From positions 558,001-622,000 of the forward strand of contig NZ_CP042466.1 of assembly GCF_008330225.1 (NCBI RefSeq): a DNA stretch of 64,000 nt, given 5' to 3'. Origin of the DNA: Geobacter sp. FeAm09 (GTDB lineage: Bacteria > Desulfobacterota > Desulfuromonadia > Geobacterales > Pseudopelobacteraceae). How positions within the stretch are numbered: position 1 is the first letter of the stretch; each line of letters begins with the position of its first letter. Below are positions 25,438 through 34,737 of this stretch, in pieces. A program made the translations under genes and the position numbers. The notes under the pieces are model-generated. The model had not been told where the DNA came from, ran no database searches, and saw only the letters and a program-made list of their open reading frames with translations.

Positions 25438-25923
25438 CTACTTCACCGTGTACCAGAATTTGGCGCTGCGCACCTTGCCGTCAGCCAGCTTGAATTTGCA
25501 CATCACACCGTATTTCCCCTTCTTGGAAAGGTCGAAGTCGGCGCCGAAATGCCCCTGCATGCCCATCAGGTCCTTGGTCTGCTCGGCCTTGTCCGGCCCG
25601 ATCACCTTGCTCTTCACTTCGCCCGTGGTCAGGGCCTTGCCGCTCTTGGCATCCTTGAACTCCACCATGAGGTGGTGGGTTTCCTTCATCCCCTTGGGCA
25701 TGTCCATGCCCTTCATGTGTTCCTTCATGCTCATGACCTTGAAGGTGGCCTTGACGCCGTCGATCACCTCCTGGTGCGCCGCAGCCCCCATCTGCATCAT
25801 GGAGTGGTCGCCGTGCCCCATGTCCATGGAACCGTGGTCATGACCTTCGTGGTCGGCCGCAAAGGCCGCCGGTGCCGAGAAAGCCAGTGTTGCTGCCGCA
25901 ATCATCAGTAGTTGTTTTTTCAT
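25438..25923 (-). CDS. His/Met-rich periplasmic metal-binding protein
   Basis: 161 residues: signal peptide (MKKQLLMIAAATLAFSAPAAFA), then a His/Met/Asp-rich segment (DHEGHDHGSMDMGHGDHSMM) suited to Cu or Ag binding, then a domain with Met clusters (MSMKEHMKGMDMPKGMKETHH) and an immunoglobulin-like beta fold (HLMVEFKDAKSGKALTTGEV...) resembling YtkA-like proteins. It lies after the cusA gene on the same strand, so a periplasmic metal carrier for the RND pump is plausible. The start at 25923 fits the signal peptide. Confidence 0.75.
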   Translation of the reverse strand: MKKQLLMIAAATLAFSAPAAFAADHEGHDHGSMDMGHGDHSMMQMGAAAHQEVIDGVKATFKVMSMKEHMKGMDMPKGMKETHHLMVEFKDAKSGKALTTGEVKSKVIGPDKAEQTKDLMGMQGHFGADFDLSKKGKYGVMCKFKLADGKVRSAKFWYTVK

Positions 25924-25970
25924 CGTTGTTCTCTCCTTTTTGTTGTTACCGGATTCACCGGGTTTCTCCT

Positions 25971-26093
25971 GACGGGTGCGATTTTTTCGTGAGATCAAGG
26001 AAGGCAAGCCATGCCGCGGAGGCGTAGCAGCGCTACGCCGCACAAGAGCATGGTGAAGCCTGACGCGGATATCGCGGAAAAGGCGCGCCCGTC
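25971..26093. repeat. About 123-bp palindromic repeat with GGCGTAGC core, copy 1
   Basis: The central hairpin GGCGTAGCAGCGCTACGCC is at 26021–26039. Flanks pair imperfectly over the full length (GACGGGTGCGATTTTTTCG against GACGGGCGCGCCTTTTCCG read backwards). The element ends at the cusA stop codon. A sister copy is at 36791–36918. Confidence 0.75.
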
Positions 26094-29000
26094 TAATGTT
26101 TCATCCCCGAATACTTCAGCGTCCCCTTCCGTAACTCCCGCTTTTTCATGAGCACGAAGATCACCGGCGTCATGATGAGCACGTGCACCGCCGAGGAGAT
26201 CATGCCGCCGATCATGGGGGCGGCGATCGGCTTCATCATGTCGGCCCCGGTGCCGGAGGACCACATGATCGGCACCAGGCCGATGAGGGCCACGGCCACG
26301 GTCATGAGCTTGGGCCGCAGGCGGAGCACGGCGCCCTCGAAGGTGGCGTCGTAGATGTCCTGCTCTGTGCAGGGGCCGTTGATCAGCTTCTTGTCCAAGG
26401 CCTCATGCAGGTAGATGACCATCACCACCCCGGTCTCCACGGCGATGCCGTACAGGGCGATGAAGCCGACCCACACCGCCACCGACAGGTTGTATCCCAG
26501 GGCCGCCACCAGGTAGACACCCCCCACCAGGGCAAAGGGGACCGAGAGCATGACCATGCTGGCCTCCAGGGCCGAGTGGAAGGTGAAGTAGAGCAGAATG
26601 AAGATGATAACCATCCCCATGGGTATCAGCACCTGGAGGCGTGCCTTGGCCCGCACCTGGTTCTCCCACTGCCCGGACCAGGCCACATAGTAGCCGGCCG
26701 GCAGCTTGAGCTGTTTCTCCAGCGTCTGCTTAGCCTCGTTGACGAACCCGCCCATGTCCCGGCCGCGCACGTTGAGGAACACGATGGAGCGCAACAGGCC
26801 CCCTTCGCTGTTGATCTCTGGGGCGCCGGTGGAGACTTTGAGCTTGGTCACCAGGGCCAGGGGGACCTGGGCGCCGTCGGCGCTCCCCACCAGGATCTGG
26901 CGGATGGCCGGGATGCTGTCCCGGTAGTCCCGCTCGTAGCGGATGCGGATGGGGAAGCGGTTCCTCCCCTCCACCGTGGTGGAGAGGGTGGCGCCCCCCA
27001 GGGCGGTCTCGATGACATCCTGGACGTCGGCAACGTTGACGCCGTAGCGGGCCGCCGCCTCCCGGTCGATGTCGATGTCCAGGTAATTGCCGCCGGTGAC
27101 CCGCTCGGCCACCACGTCCGCCGCACCCGGCACGGTTTTCAGAATCCCCTCGGCCTGCACGGCCAGATCTTTGAGCACGTTCAGGTCGGAGCCGAAAATC
27201 TTGACCCCCAGGTCGGTGCGTACCCCGGTGGAGAGCATGTTGATGCGGTTGATGATCGGCTGGGTCCAGCCGTTGCGCACACCGATCTGCTGGAGCTTGC
27301 CGTCCAGTTCGGCCACGATGTCGGCCTTTTTCATCCCCGGCCGCCACTGCTCCTTGGGCTTCAGGATGATGATGCTCTCGAACATGGAGACCGGCGCCGG
27401 GTCGGTGGAGGTCTCGGCGCGGCCGACCTTGCCCAGGACATGCTGCACCTCGGGCACGCTCTTGATGATGGCATCCTGCACCTGGATGATGCGTTTGGCC
27501 TCGGTGATGGAGACGTTGGGCAGGGTGACCGGCATGTAGAGCAGCGACCCCTCATCCAAAGGCGGCATGAACTCGCTCCCCAGGTGCATGAACATGGGGA
27601 CGGCGATCCCCAGCGCCACCAGGTTGAGGGCGATGGTGGTCTTCTTCCATTTCAGCACCCAGCGGATTACCGGGGAGTAGAGTTTGATGAAGAACGTGGA
27701 TACCGGGTTGGAGCTCTCCGGCGGCATCTTGCCCCGCATGAAGTAGTACATCAGCACCGGCACCAGGGTGATGGCGATCAGGGCCGAACCGACCATGGAG
27801 AAGGTCTTGGTGAAGGCCAGGGGGTGGAACATCTTCCCCTCCTGGCCCTCCAGTAGGAAGACCGGCACAAAGGAGAGCACGATGATCGCCAGGGAGAAGA
27901 AGATTGCCCTTCCCACCTGCTTGGCGCTGGCGATGATCACCTCAAGGCGCTTCTCCTTGCGCTCCTCCGGCGGCATCTCCGACAGGTGGCGGTAGCAGTT
28001 CTCCACCATGATGACCCCGGCATCCACCAGGACGCCGATGGCGATGGCGATCCCCCCCAGGGACATGATGTTGGAACTGACCCCCATGAACTTCATGGTG
28101 ATGAAGGAGATCAATACCGCGATGGGGAGGGTCAGGACGATCACCAGGGCGCTCTGGAAGTGGAGCAGGAATACCAGAATCACCAGGGAGACCACCACCG
28201 ACTCCTCGGTCAGGGCCTTTTTCAGGGTGTCGATGGCCCGCTCGATCAGGTCGGATCGGTCATAGGAGACCATGATCTTCACGCCCGGCGGCAGTCCCTT
28301 TTCCAGGTCCTTGATCTTGACCTTGACCCGGTCGATGACGTCCTTGGCGTTCTCGCCGTAGCGCATGACCACGATGCCGCCCACGGCCTCACCTTCGCCG
28401 TTCATGTCCAGCATGCCGCGCCGGATGGCGCCCCCCATCTGGACCGTGCCCAGGTTCTTGACGTAGATCGGCGTGCCGCGCATGTCGGCGCCCACCACGA
28501 TGTTCTCCAGGTCGGCCTTGGACTGGACATAGCCGCGCCCCCGGATCAGGTACTCGGCGTCGGCCTGCTCGATGAGCCGCCCCCCCACGTCCTTGTTGGA
28601 GGCCTTGACCGCCTCCATCACCTTGCCCACCTTGATGTTGTAGGCGAACAGCTTGTTGGGGTCCAGATCGATCTGATACTCCCGCACGTAGCCGCCGATG
28701 GAGGCCACCTCGGCCACCCCCTGGACGGTGTTCAACTGGTAGCGCACGAACCAGTCCTGCAGGGTGCGCAACTGTTCCAGGTCGTACCCTTTCCCCTCGA
28801 TGGTGTACCAGAACACGTGCCCGACCCCGGTGCCGTCCGGCCCCAGGGTCGGCACCACGCCGGGAGGGAGCAGGGAGGCGGCGTAGTTGAGCCGCTCCAG
28901 GACCCGGGTGCGGGCCCAGTAGATGTCCGCCTTGTCTTCGAAGATCACGTAGATCATGGAAAAGCCGAAGGCCGACGAGGCGCGCACGGCCTTGACCTGG

Positions 29001-29230
29001 GGCAGCCCCTGGAGGTTGACCGCCAGGGGGTAGGTGACCTGGTCCTCCACCACCTGGGGCGAGCGGCCGGGGTAATCGGTGAACACGATCACCTGGTTGT
29101 CGGACAGGTCAGGGATGGCGTCCACCGGGGTCCTGTACACCGACCAGATGCCGAAGGCTACGATCAGGGCAAAGATCATCAGGACGATGACGCGGTTTTT
29201 GGCGGAGTATTCGATGACTTTTTCGATCAT
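26093..29230 (-). CDS. cusA: Heavy-metal RND efflux permease, CusA/CzcA family
   Basis: 1045 residues, twelve helices in the RND arrangement with two large periplasmic loops. The HME-RND signature is intact: VDAIPDLSDNQVIVFTDYPG at the N-terminus, GRSPQVVEDQVTYPL, GIAIAIGVLVDAGVIMVENC in helix IV (Asp relay) and MWSSGTGADMMKPIAAPMIGG near the C-terminus. Exports monovalent or divalent metal ions with CusB and CusC. Metal specificity is not settled, but the Met/His-rich partners favour copper or silver. Close in length and sequence to E. coli CusA. The last base of the gene touches a palindromic repeat. Confidence 0.9.
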   Translation of the reverse strand: MIEKVIEYSAKNRVIVLMIFALIVAFGIWSVYRTPVDAIPDLSDNQVIVFTDYPGRSPQVVEDQVTYPLAVNLQGLPQVKAVRASSAFGFSMIYVIFEDKADIYWARTRVLERLNYAASLLPPGVVPTLGPDGTGVGHVFWYTIEGKGYDLEQLRTLQDWFVRYQLNTVQGVAEVASIGGYVREYQIDLDPNKLFAYNIKVGKVMEAVKASNKDVGGRLIEQADAEYLIRGRGYVQSKADLENIVVGADMRGTPIYVKNLGTVQMGGAIRRGMLDMNGEGEAVGGIVVMRYGENAKDVIDRVKVKIKDLEKGLPPGVKIMVSYDRSDLIERAIDTLKKALTEESVVVSLVILVFLLHFQSALVIVLTLPIAVLISFITMKFMGVSSNIMSLGGIAIAIGVLVDAGVIMVENCYRHLSEMPPEERKEKRLEVIIASAKQVGRAIFFSLAIIVLSFVPVFLLEGQEGKMFHPLAFTKTFSMVGSALIAITLVPVLMYYFMRGKMPPESSNPVSTFFIKLYSPVIRWVLKWKKTTIALNLVALGIAVPMFMHLGSEFMPPLDEGSLLYMPVTLPNVSITEAKRIIQVQDAIIKSVPEVQHVLGKVGRAETSTDPAPVSMFESIIILKPKEQWRPGMKKADIVAELDGKLQQIGVRNGWTQPIINRINMLSTGVRTDLGVKIFGSDLNVLKDLAVQAEGILKTVPGAADVVAERVTGGNYLDIDIDREAAARYGVNVADVQDVIETALGGATLSTTVEGRNRFPIRIRYERDYRDSIPAIRQILVGSADGAQVPLALVTKLKVSTGAPEINSEGGLLRSIVFLNVRGRDMGGFVNEAKQTLEKQLKLPAGYYVAWSGQWENQVRAKARLQVLIPMGMVIIFILLYFTFHSALEASMVMLSVPFALVGGVYLVAALGYNLSVAVWVGFIALYGIAVETGVVMVIYLHEALDKKLINGPCTEQDIYDATFEGAVLRLRPKLMTVAVALIGLVPIMWSSGTGADMMKPIAAPMIGGMISSAVHVLIMTPVIFVLMKKRELRKGTLKYSGMKH

Positions 29231-29252
29231 AGGGAGAAAACCTTATCTTCTG

Positions 29253-29364
29253 CCACAGAGGCGCAGAGACACAGAGGTACAGAGAGAAAAACAAAACCTT
29301 TTGGGTCGTTTCATATTGATTGTCTCGCTCCTGATTTTCTCCGTGCCTCTGTGGCTCCGTGGCA
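29253..29364. repeat. CACAGAG palindromic repeat, copy 6 (short)
   Basis: 112 bp in the cusB–cusA gap. TGCCACAGAGGCGCAGAGAC at the left, GCCTCTGTGGCTCCGTGGCA at the right. Same ends as the copies in the hdr-flox operon. Confidence 0.85.
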
Positions 29365-29378
29365 AGATTGAATTCACA

Positions 29379-30770
29379 TCACATCTTCATATCATCCATC
29401 TTCAGAGAATCCTTCTTGGCCGGAGCCGGTGCTGTCGGTGCCGGTTTCTTGTCGTCCATCTTCATGCCGGGCATGGTCTCATGACCGCCGCCCCCCTTGA
29501 GCTGGGATTCGGAGTCGATGAGGTAGGCGCCGGAAACCGCCACCTTGTCCCCCGGTTTGAGGCCGGAGAGGACCTGCACCCGGTCGTCGGTGCGCTGACC
29601 GAGCTGTACGTCCCGCGGCTCGAACATGCCGGGGGAGGTCTCGATCCACGCCACCTGGCGCTTGCCCGTATCCATCACCGCCGTGACCGGCACGACGATG
29701 GCCTTGCCCAACCCTATCTTGATCGACGCCCGCACGAACATGTCAGGCTTGAGCTTCATGCCCGGGTTGGCCATCTCCACCCGCGCCTTGACCGTCCTGG
29801 TCTTGGGGTCCAGGAAGGGATAGATGAAGGCGATCCTGCCGCTGAAGGGCTTGCCGGGGAAGGACTGGGACTGGATCTCCACCCGCTGGCCGATCTTGAT
29901 GTTGGGGAATTCGTTCTCGTAGACCTCAATCTCGACCCAGACCCGGGAGAGGTCGGCGATGTTGAACAGCACGTCGCCGGTGTTGACGTACTGCCCCTGC
30001 TGCACCATCTTTTCGATGACCACGCCGGACAGGGGCGTGTAGATCGGCAGGCGGATGTTGGGTTTGCCGGCCCGTTCCAACTCGGCGATCTGGCTCTCCT
30101 TGACCCCGAACAGCATCAGACGCTGTTTGGCCGACTGCACCAGCCCGTCACCGTTCTGGGAGATGGAGGGGATGGGCGAGTTCTTCAACTGGTCGCGGCT
30201 TTTCACCGCCAGGAGGTACTCCTGCTGGGAGGCCAGCAGATCGGGGGAATAGACCTCGGCCACCGGCCTGTTCCTGCCGACGTAGGCGCCCACCGCGCCC
30301 ACGTGCAGCTTGTCGATGCGCCCGGCGATCCAGGCCGTGACCTTGGCCTGGCGCGACTGGTCGTACTGCACGATGCCCACGGCGTTGATCTCCTTGTTCA
30401 GATCCTCCTGCTTCACCTCCACCGTGGCCACGTTGGCCATCACCCGCTGGGTCGGCGAAAGGGAGACATGGCCGATCATTGCGGCCTGCTGCTTCTGCTC
30501 CGGCGTCTGGGTGGCGCTCTGGGCGTCGTTTTGCTTCTTGATCAGTTCCATGCCGCAGATCGGGCAGGCCCCGGGCTTGTCCTTGATGATGAAGGGGTGC
30601 ATGGGGCAGGTCCAGAGCGGTTTGGCGTTCAGTTCCTGCTTGGCGGTGCCGTCGCTTTTGGTCCAGCCGCTCACCTTGCCCAGCTTGCCGCTCTTGTACA
30701 GCCAGCTGGCGACGACGATGGCCAGGACCACCAGGGTCAGGGGGATGGTTATCTTCTTGTTTAAGGCCAT
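29379..30770 (-). CDS. cusB: CusB-type periplasmic adaptor with N-terminal metal-binding domain
   Basis: 463 residues. After an N-terminal membrane helix comes a heavy-metal binding domain WTCPMHPFIIKDKPGACPIC-GMEL (Cys and Met ligands), then the HlyD/MFP barrel-sandwich and coiled-coil region, ending in a Met/His-rich tail (GGHETMPGMKMDDKK and DSLKMDDMKM). It links CusA to CusC and probably samples periplasmic metal. The start at 30770 (MALNKKITI) has an AGGAAAG site upstream; a GTG three codons earlier is a less likely alternative. Confidence 0.88.
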   Translation of the reverse strand: MALNKKITIPLTLVVLAIVVASWLYKSGKLGKVSGWTKSDGTAKQELNAKPLWTCPMHPFIIKDKPGACPICGMELIKKQNDAQSATQTPEQKQQAAMIGHVSLSPTQRVMANVATVEVKQEDLNKEINAVGIVQYDQSRQAKVTAWIAGRIDKLHVGAVGAYVGRNRPVAEVYSPDLLASQQEYLLAVKSRDQLKNSPIPSISQNGDGLVQSAKQRLMLFGVKESQIAELERAGKPNIRLPIYTPLSGVVIEKMVQQGQYVNTGDVLFNIADLSRVWVEIEVYENEFPNIKIGQRVEIQSQSFPGKPFSGRIAFIYPFLDPKTRTVKARVEMANPGMKLKPDMFVRASIKIGLGKAIVVPVTAVMDTGKRQVAWIETSPGMFEPRDVQLGQRTDDRVQVLSGLKPGDKVAVSGAYLIDSESQLKGGGGHETMPGMKMDDKKPAPTAPAPAKKDSLKMDDMKM

Positions 30771-30827
30771 GTGGAGCACCTTTCCTCGTATGAGTTCCTC
30801 GCCCGCGAAGGGAGGGCAGCGTGTTTC

Positions 30828-32135
30828 CTAATGATGGTCGTGATCCGCCATAGTGTAGCCGTTTTCCAGGTCGGCACCTACCGTGGCCTCCAACTGGGCC
30901 AGCCTGATCTGGTAATCGGCCAGGGAGTCGTAGTAGTCCCGCTCGTAGTTGAAGAGCGTCAGCCGGCTGTCCAGAAGGGCCAGAAAATCAACCTTGCCCA
31001 CCCGGTAGGCGATGACCGCCGATTCCAGGGCCTGCTCGGCCTGGGGGATGATGCCCCCCTTGTACAGACCGGCCAGCTTCCGGCGGCGCTCCATCTGGGA
31101 GATCAGGTCGGCGATGGTGCTGCGGATGCTGTTTTTGGCGTCATTCAGTTCGGCCGTGGACATGGCCTGCTCCGAGGCCGACTCGGCCAGCATGGCGTGG
31201 CGCCGCTCCCGTTGCAGCGGCAGGTTGAAGGTGACCCCCAGGCCGTACATGTCCGAGCCGTCGCTCCCCATGGCCGGTTCCCGCTGCATGTATTCGAAGG
31301 AGACGGTGAAATCGGGGAAGAACTCCTTGCGGGCCAGGGCCTGTGCCGCCTGGCTCTTGTCGATCTGGGCCCGCATCCCCTTCAGGAGCGGGCGGTTTTT
31401 CTCGGCCTGTTCCAGCAGTTCCGCGTCGCCGTGGTTGAAGGGGGCGATCTGCGGGTCCGGGATGGCGCCGACGGGGGTGTTCACCGGGCGGTAGAGCAGG
31501 TTGTTCAGCCTGATCTCCAGGCTGCGCCGCTGCTGCTCCAGGGTGATGCGCATGTCCATCAGTTTCGATTTTTCCAACTGGGCCTTGAATATGTCCTGCT
31601 GAACCCCCTGGCCCACCGCGTAGCGGTTTTGGGCGATGGTGATGAAGTCGTCCAGGATGCGGGTGTTCTTGTTCAGGATCTCCAGGGATTTGTCGGTGAA
31701 GTAGATCTGGTAGTAGGTTTCCTTGACCCCCCGGGCGATGTCCAGGATGCGTTCCTTCCGGTTCCAGTGGGAGGCCTCGGCTTCGCGCCGCGCCACGTCG
31801 CTGCGCAGGCCGCGTTTGCCGAACCAGGGGAGTTGCTGGCTGATACCCACGACCTTCTGGGTCATGCTGTCGCGCCTGAAATTGAGAGGATCGGTTACGA
31901 CGCCGTTCTGGATTTTCAGCATCAACATGGGGTCTTCCAGGCTGCCGGCCTGTTTGGCCTTGTTTTCCAGCATCTTGAGGTACGCCTCCGAGGCCGCGAC
32001 CTCGGGGTTATTCGCCAGGGCGGTTTTCACCAGTTCAGGGAGACTCTCCGGTGGCCTGGTTTCGGCCGCGCGGCTGAAGCCTGCCGGAAGCGTGGCGGTG
32101 ACGAGCAGGGCGAGAAGAACGATGGTGGTTTTCAT
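30828..32135 (-). CDS. cusC: CusC-type outer-membrane efflux protein
   Basis: 435 residues of the TolC/OEP family. Signal peptide MKTTIVLLALLVTATLPAGFSRA, then two OEP repeats with long coiled-coil helices (NPEVAASEAYLKMLENKAKQAG; QNRYAVGQGVQQDIFKAQLE) and conserved turns such as LNNLLYRP. Forms the outer-membrane duct of the efflux trimer. First gene of the cusCBA transcript. Ends in ADHDHH, a short His tail. A sigma-54 like promoter sits 43 bases upstream. Confidence 0.87.
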   Translation of the reverse strand: MKTTIVLLALLVTATLPAGFSRAAETRPPESLPELVKTALANNPEVAASEAYLKMLENKAKQAGSLEDPMLMLKIQNGVVTDPLNFRRDSMTQKVVGISQQLPWFGKRGLRSDVARREAEASHWNRKERILDIARGVKETYYQIYFTDKSLEILNKNTRILDDFITIAQNRYAVGQGVQQDIFKAQLEKSKLMDMRITLEQQRRSLEIRLNNLLYRPVNTPVGAIPDPQIAPFNHGDAELLEQAEKNRPLLKGMRAQIDKSQAAQALARKEFFPDFTVSFEYMQREPAMGSDGSDMYGLGVTFNLPLQRERRHAMLAESASEQAMSTAELNDAKNSIRSTIADLISQMERRRKLAGLYKGGIIPQAEQALESAVIAYRVGKVDFLALLDSRLTLFNYERDYYDSLADYQIRLAQLEATVGADLENGYTMADHDHH

Positions 32136-32177
32136 ACGGTGCCTCGGTATCGGTTTCGTGGTCATGCAACAAGATAT

Positions 32178-32193
32178 TACAAAGGGTGTGCCA
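32178..32193 (-). promoter_or_regulatory. Probable sigma-54 promoter for cusCBA
   Basis: On the minus strand: TGGCAC-A-CCCT-TTGTA, close to TGGCACGN4TTGCA, with GG and the -12 dinucleotide ten bases apart. The neighbouring NtrC-type regulator makes this attractive. A TATAAT-like -10 with TGTACA as -35 lies slightly further upstream. Confidence 0.45.
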
Positions 32194-32325
32194 ACGGTGC
32201 AATATACCGATTATACAACGGTTGCTCGGGATGTACAGCGAGGGCGGGGTGAAAGGTCGTGGAATATTCTACAGGGATGGGAGCATATTCTCCAGCAACA
32301 GGAAGGCTGAAAACGTCAAAGACGG

Positions 32326-32476
32326 TTTCTCACAGAGCACACAGAGGCACAGAGAAAATCGTAAAGACTACCTCACGCAAAGCTCGCAAAGGCACAAAGA
32401 AAACCACAGAAATTTGGTTTACCCCTAAAATCAATCGGCCTTTGATGTTCTCCGTGCCTCTGTGAGCGGGTGAGAG
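32326..32476. repeat. CACAGAG palindromic repeat, variant ends, copy 7
   Basis: About 150 bp upstream of cusC and downstream of the response regulator. Arms are TCTCACAGAGCACACAG and TCCGTGCCTCTGTGAG, so the outer bases are TCTC rather than TGCC. The gap holds no gene besides this element and the cusC promoter. Confidence 0.75.
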
Positions 32477-32490
32477 AACAGATTCTGTTT

Positions 32491-33855
32491 TTACTTCTCC
32501 GGAGGAACGATTCCGTACTTCTCCATGCGGTAGATGAGGGTATGGCGGGGGATGCGCAGGAACCGGGCCGCGGCAGTTTGGTTCCAGTGGTTGCGCTCCA
32601 GGGCGGCCACCACCACCTCGTGCTCCAACCGCTCCAGGGAATATCCCTCGGCGGGGAGGTTGATCACCGCCGTTGCCGTGGATGCCGCACCGTTGCCGGA
32701 GCGGATCTTGTCCGGCAGATCCTCCGGGGTGATGGTATCCCCGTTGCGCATGATCAGCAGGCGTTCCACTGTGTTCTCCAATTCCCGCACATTGCCGGGC
32801 CAGCCGTAGTGCACGAGTGTATCCAGGGCCGGGCGGTCGAACGTGACTTGGGTGCTGCCGTGCTTGGCGCAGAAATAGCGGAGCAGGAGCGGTATGTCGT
32901 CCGGCCGCTCCCGCAAGGGGGGGAGGTGGATCGGGATGACCGACAGCCGGTAGTACAGGTCCTCCCGGAAGGTCCCCTCACTCAAAGCCTTTTCCATGTC
33001 CAGGTTGGTGGCGGCCACGAGGCGTACGTCCAATTTGTGCGCCCTGGTCCCCCCCACCGGCTCCACGACCTTTTCCTGCAAGGCCCGGAGCAGCTTGGGC
33101 TGCAATTCCAGGGGGAGTTCCCCCACCTCGTCCAGGAACAGGGTACCCCCCTCGGCCAGTTGGAACCTGCCGGTCTTGTCCTTCACCGCGCCGGTGAATG
33201 CGCCTTTGACGTGGCCGAACAGCTCGCTCTCCAGAAGGTCGCGGGGGATGGCGGCGCAGTTGATGGCCACGAAGGGGGCATCCTTTCGTCCGCTGTGGGC
33301 GTGGATCGAACGGGCCACCAACTCCTTGCCGGTGCCCGATTCGCCGGTGATGAGCACCGCCGCCTCGCTGTCGGCCACCTTGCGCACGATGTCGAAGACC
33401 CGCTCCATCTGGCGCGAGGCCCCCACAATGGTGCGGAAGTCGGAGCGGTCGGCAAGTTGGTCCTTCAGGCGCTTGTTCTCGGCGGCCAGGCCGGTGAATT
33501 GCAAGGCCTTGCCCACGGTGAGCCGCAGCTCGTCCCGGTTGAAGGGCTTGGTGATGTAGTCGTAGGCCCCCAGTTTCATGGCCTCCACGGCGATATCCAC
33601 GGTTCCGAAGGCGGTGATGATCATCACCAGGGTCTCGGGCGACCGTTCCTTGACCGCCTTCAATACCTGGAGCCCGTCCATGCCGGGCATCTTCATGTCG
33701 GTGATCACCAGGGCGGGCGCTTCATCGGCGAACAGCCTCAGCCCCTCCTCGCCGCTGGCCGCGGCAACCACTTGGTAGCCGGCCTCCTGGAGGTTGTATT
33801 CCAATACCCGCCTGAGGGAGGTGTCGTCGTCGATGATGAGGATTTTGGGGGTCAT
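32491..33855 (-). CDS. NtrC-family sigma-54 response regulator
   Basis: 454 residues: receiver (ILIIDDDTSLRRVLEY; phospho-Asp in VITDMKMPGMDGL; YDYITKPF), AAA+ domain with Walker A GESGTGKE, sigma-54 contact loop GAFTGAV, and Walker B GGTLFLDEVGELP, and a Fis-type HTH at the end (NQTAAARFLRIPRHTLIYRM). Partner of the histidine kinase at 34738–35829. Directly upstream of cusCBA, whose leader has a sigma-54 like promoter, so metal-responsive activation like ZraR is likely. The ATG at 33855 has GAGAGG 7 bases upstream. Confidence 0.87.
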   Translation of the reverse strand: MTPKILIIDDDTSLRRVLEYNLQEAGYQVVAAASGEEGLRLFADEAPALVITDMKMPGMDGLQVLKAVKERSPETLVMIITAFGTVDIAVEAMKLGAYDYITKPFNRDELRLTVGKALQFTGLAAENKRLKDQLADRSDFRTIVGASRQMERVFDIVRKVADSEAAVLITGESGTGKELVARSIHAHSGRKDAPFVAINCAAIPRDLLESELFGHVKGAFTGAVKDKTGRFQLAEGGTLFLDEVGELPLELQPKLLRALQEKVVEPVGGTRAHKLDVRLVAATNLDMEKALSEGTFREDLYYRLSVIPIHLPPLRERPDDIPLLLRYFCAKHGSTQVTFDRPALDTLVHYGWPGNVRELENTVERLLIMRNGDTITPEDLPDKIRSGNGAASTATAVINLPAEGYSLERLEHEVVVAALERNHWNQTAAARFLRIPRHTLIYRMEKYGIVPPEK

Positions 33856-33872
33856 AGTGGTCCTCTCGGTGA

Positions 33873-34721
33873 TCACTTCTTCTTCGAGTTGCTGTCAATA
33901 ACAGCAGCCTTCGGCGGCAGATAATTGTCCCCGGTCACAACGCTTCTGCCGGTCTTTTGCTCCAACTCCAAACGCGCTTTTTTGGCGATGCCTCCGCCTT
34001 TCTTGCTGGCAATCTTATTTTCCTCCATGCCGGTGGCCTCGGCCACTTCGGCAATCTGGCGGGTGGAGAGTTCCGCCAGGGCGGTAAAGATCAACTCTGC
34101 CTCGCTCATATGGTCACGCAGATTCTGGGTATTCAGCCCTTTTACCTCTTTGTGCGCCTGCACCGTCAAGCCCGACCATTCCTGATGAATGATGTTGGTC
34201 AGGATGGCAAATTCGGATTCCTTCCTGATGTCATGTTCTTTCCAGTAGTCGGTCAGCTTGTTGCGGGTTTCCTGCCCCATCATCCGCTGCTGAATCCACT
34301 TTTCACTTCTGCCGTGCTGCCGCCAGTATTCCCTGGCCCGGTCCAGCGAACGGGCCGGATCGGTCATGTCCTGCATCCGCTCATAACCTACCCTGGCCAG
34401 CCAAAGCTTGATCGGTTCGGCCTTGGGGCTAGGAACGGACTGGATCAAGCGGAGTAAGACTTCCGGCGAGGCTGTGTCGGTAAGGCGCATCTTGCCGTCT
34501 TCGGCTGGTAGCTTCAACTGGTGACAATCTGTCACCGTTTGACTTCCTTCTCTGTTCAGGCGTTCTTTCAATTTGTTCCAATACTTGCGGGCGGTCTGAT
34601 AGTCCGGCTGTTGCAGCAAGGCACGGATAATGTCCACAACGGAGAAATACCACGTCTCCGTCTGTTCGTCGTAGATTCTGCGAATCTGATAGCCTTCGAA
34701 AAGTGCCGGTTTGTCATTCAT
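33873..34721 (-). CDS. BRO-N/DinD-like protein inserted in the two-component operon
   Basis: 282 residues. The first 110 residues match a BRO-N style domain (YQIRRIYDEQTETWYFSVVD; IIRALLQQPDYQTARKYWNK; LPAEDGKMRLTDTASPEVLL), found in phage antirepressors and in DinD. The rest is a charged helical region with repeated REYWRQHGRSEKW and SEAELIFTALAELSTRQIAEVAEATG. DNA binding is probable. It lies between a sensor kinase and its regulator with gaps of 16 and 17 bases, an unusual place for a phage-type gene. Whether it acts on the neighbouring pathway or is a passenger is open. Confidence 0.72.
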   Translation of the reverse strand: MNDKPALFEGYQIRRIYDEQTETWYFSVVDIIRALLQQPDYQTARKYWNKLKERLNREGSQTVTDCHQLKLPAEDGKMRLTDTASPEVLLRLIQSVPSPKAEPIKLWLARVGYERMQDMTDPARSLDRAREYWRQHGRSEKWIQQRMMGQETRNKLTDYWKEHDIRKESEFAILTNIIHQEWSGLTVQAHKEVKGLNTQNLRDHMSEAELIFTALAELSTRQIAEVAEATGMEENKIASKKGGGIAKKARLELEQKTGRSVVTGDNYLPPKAAVIDSNSKKK

Positions 34722-34737
34722 GTTTCTCCTCGTTCAT

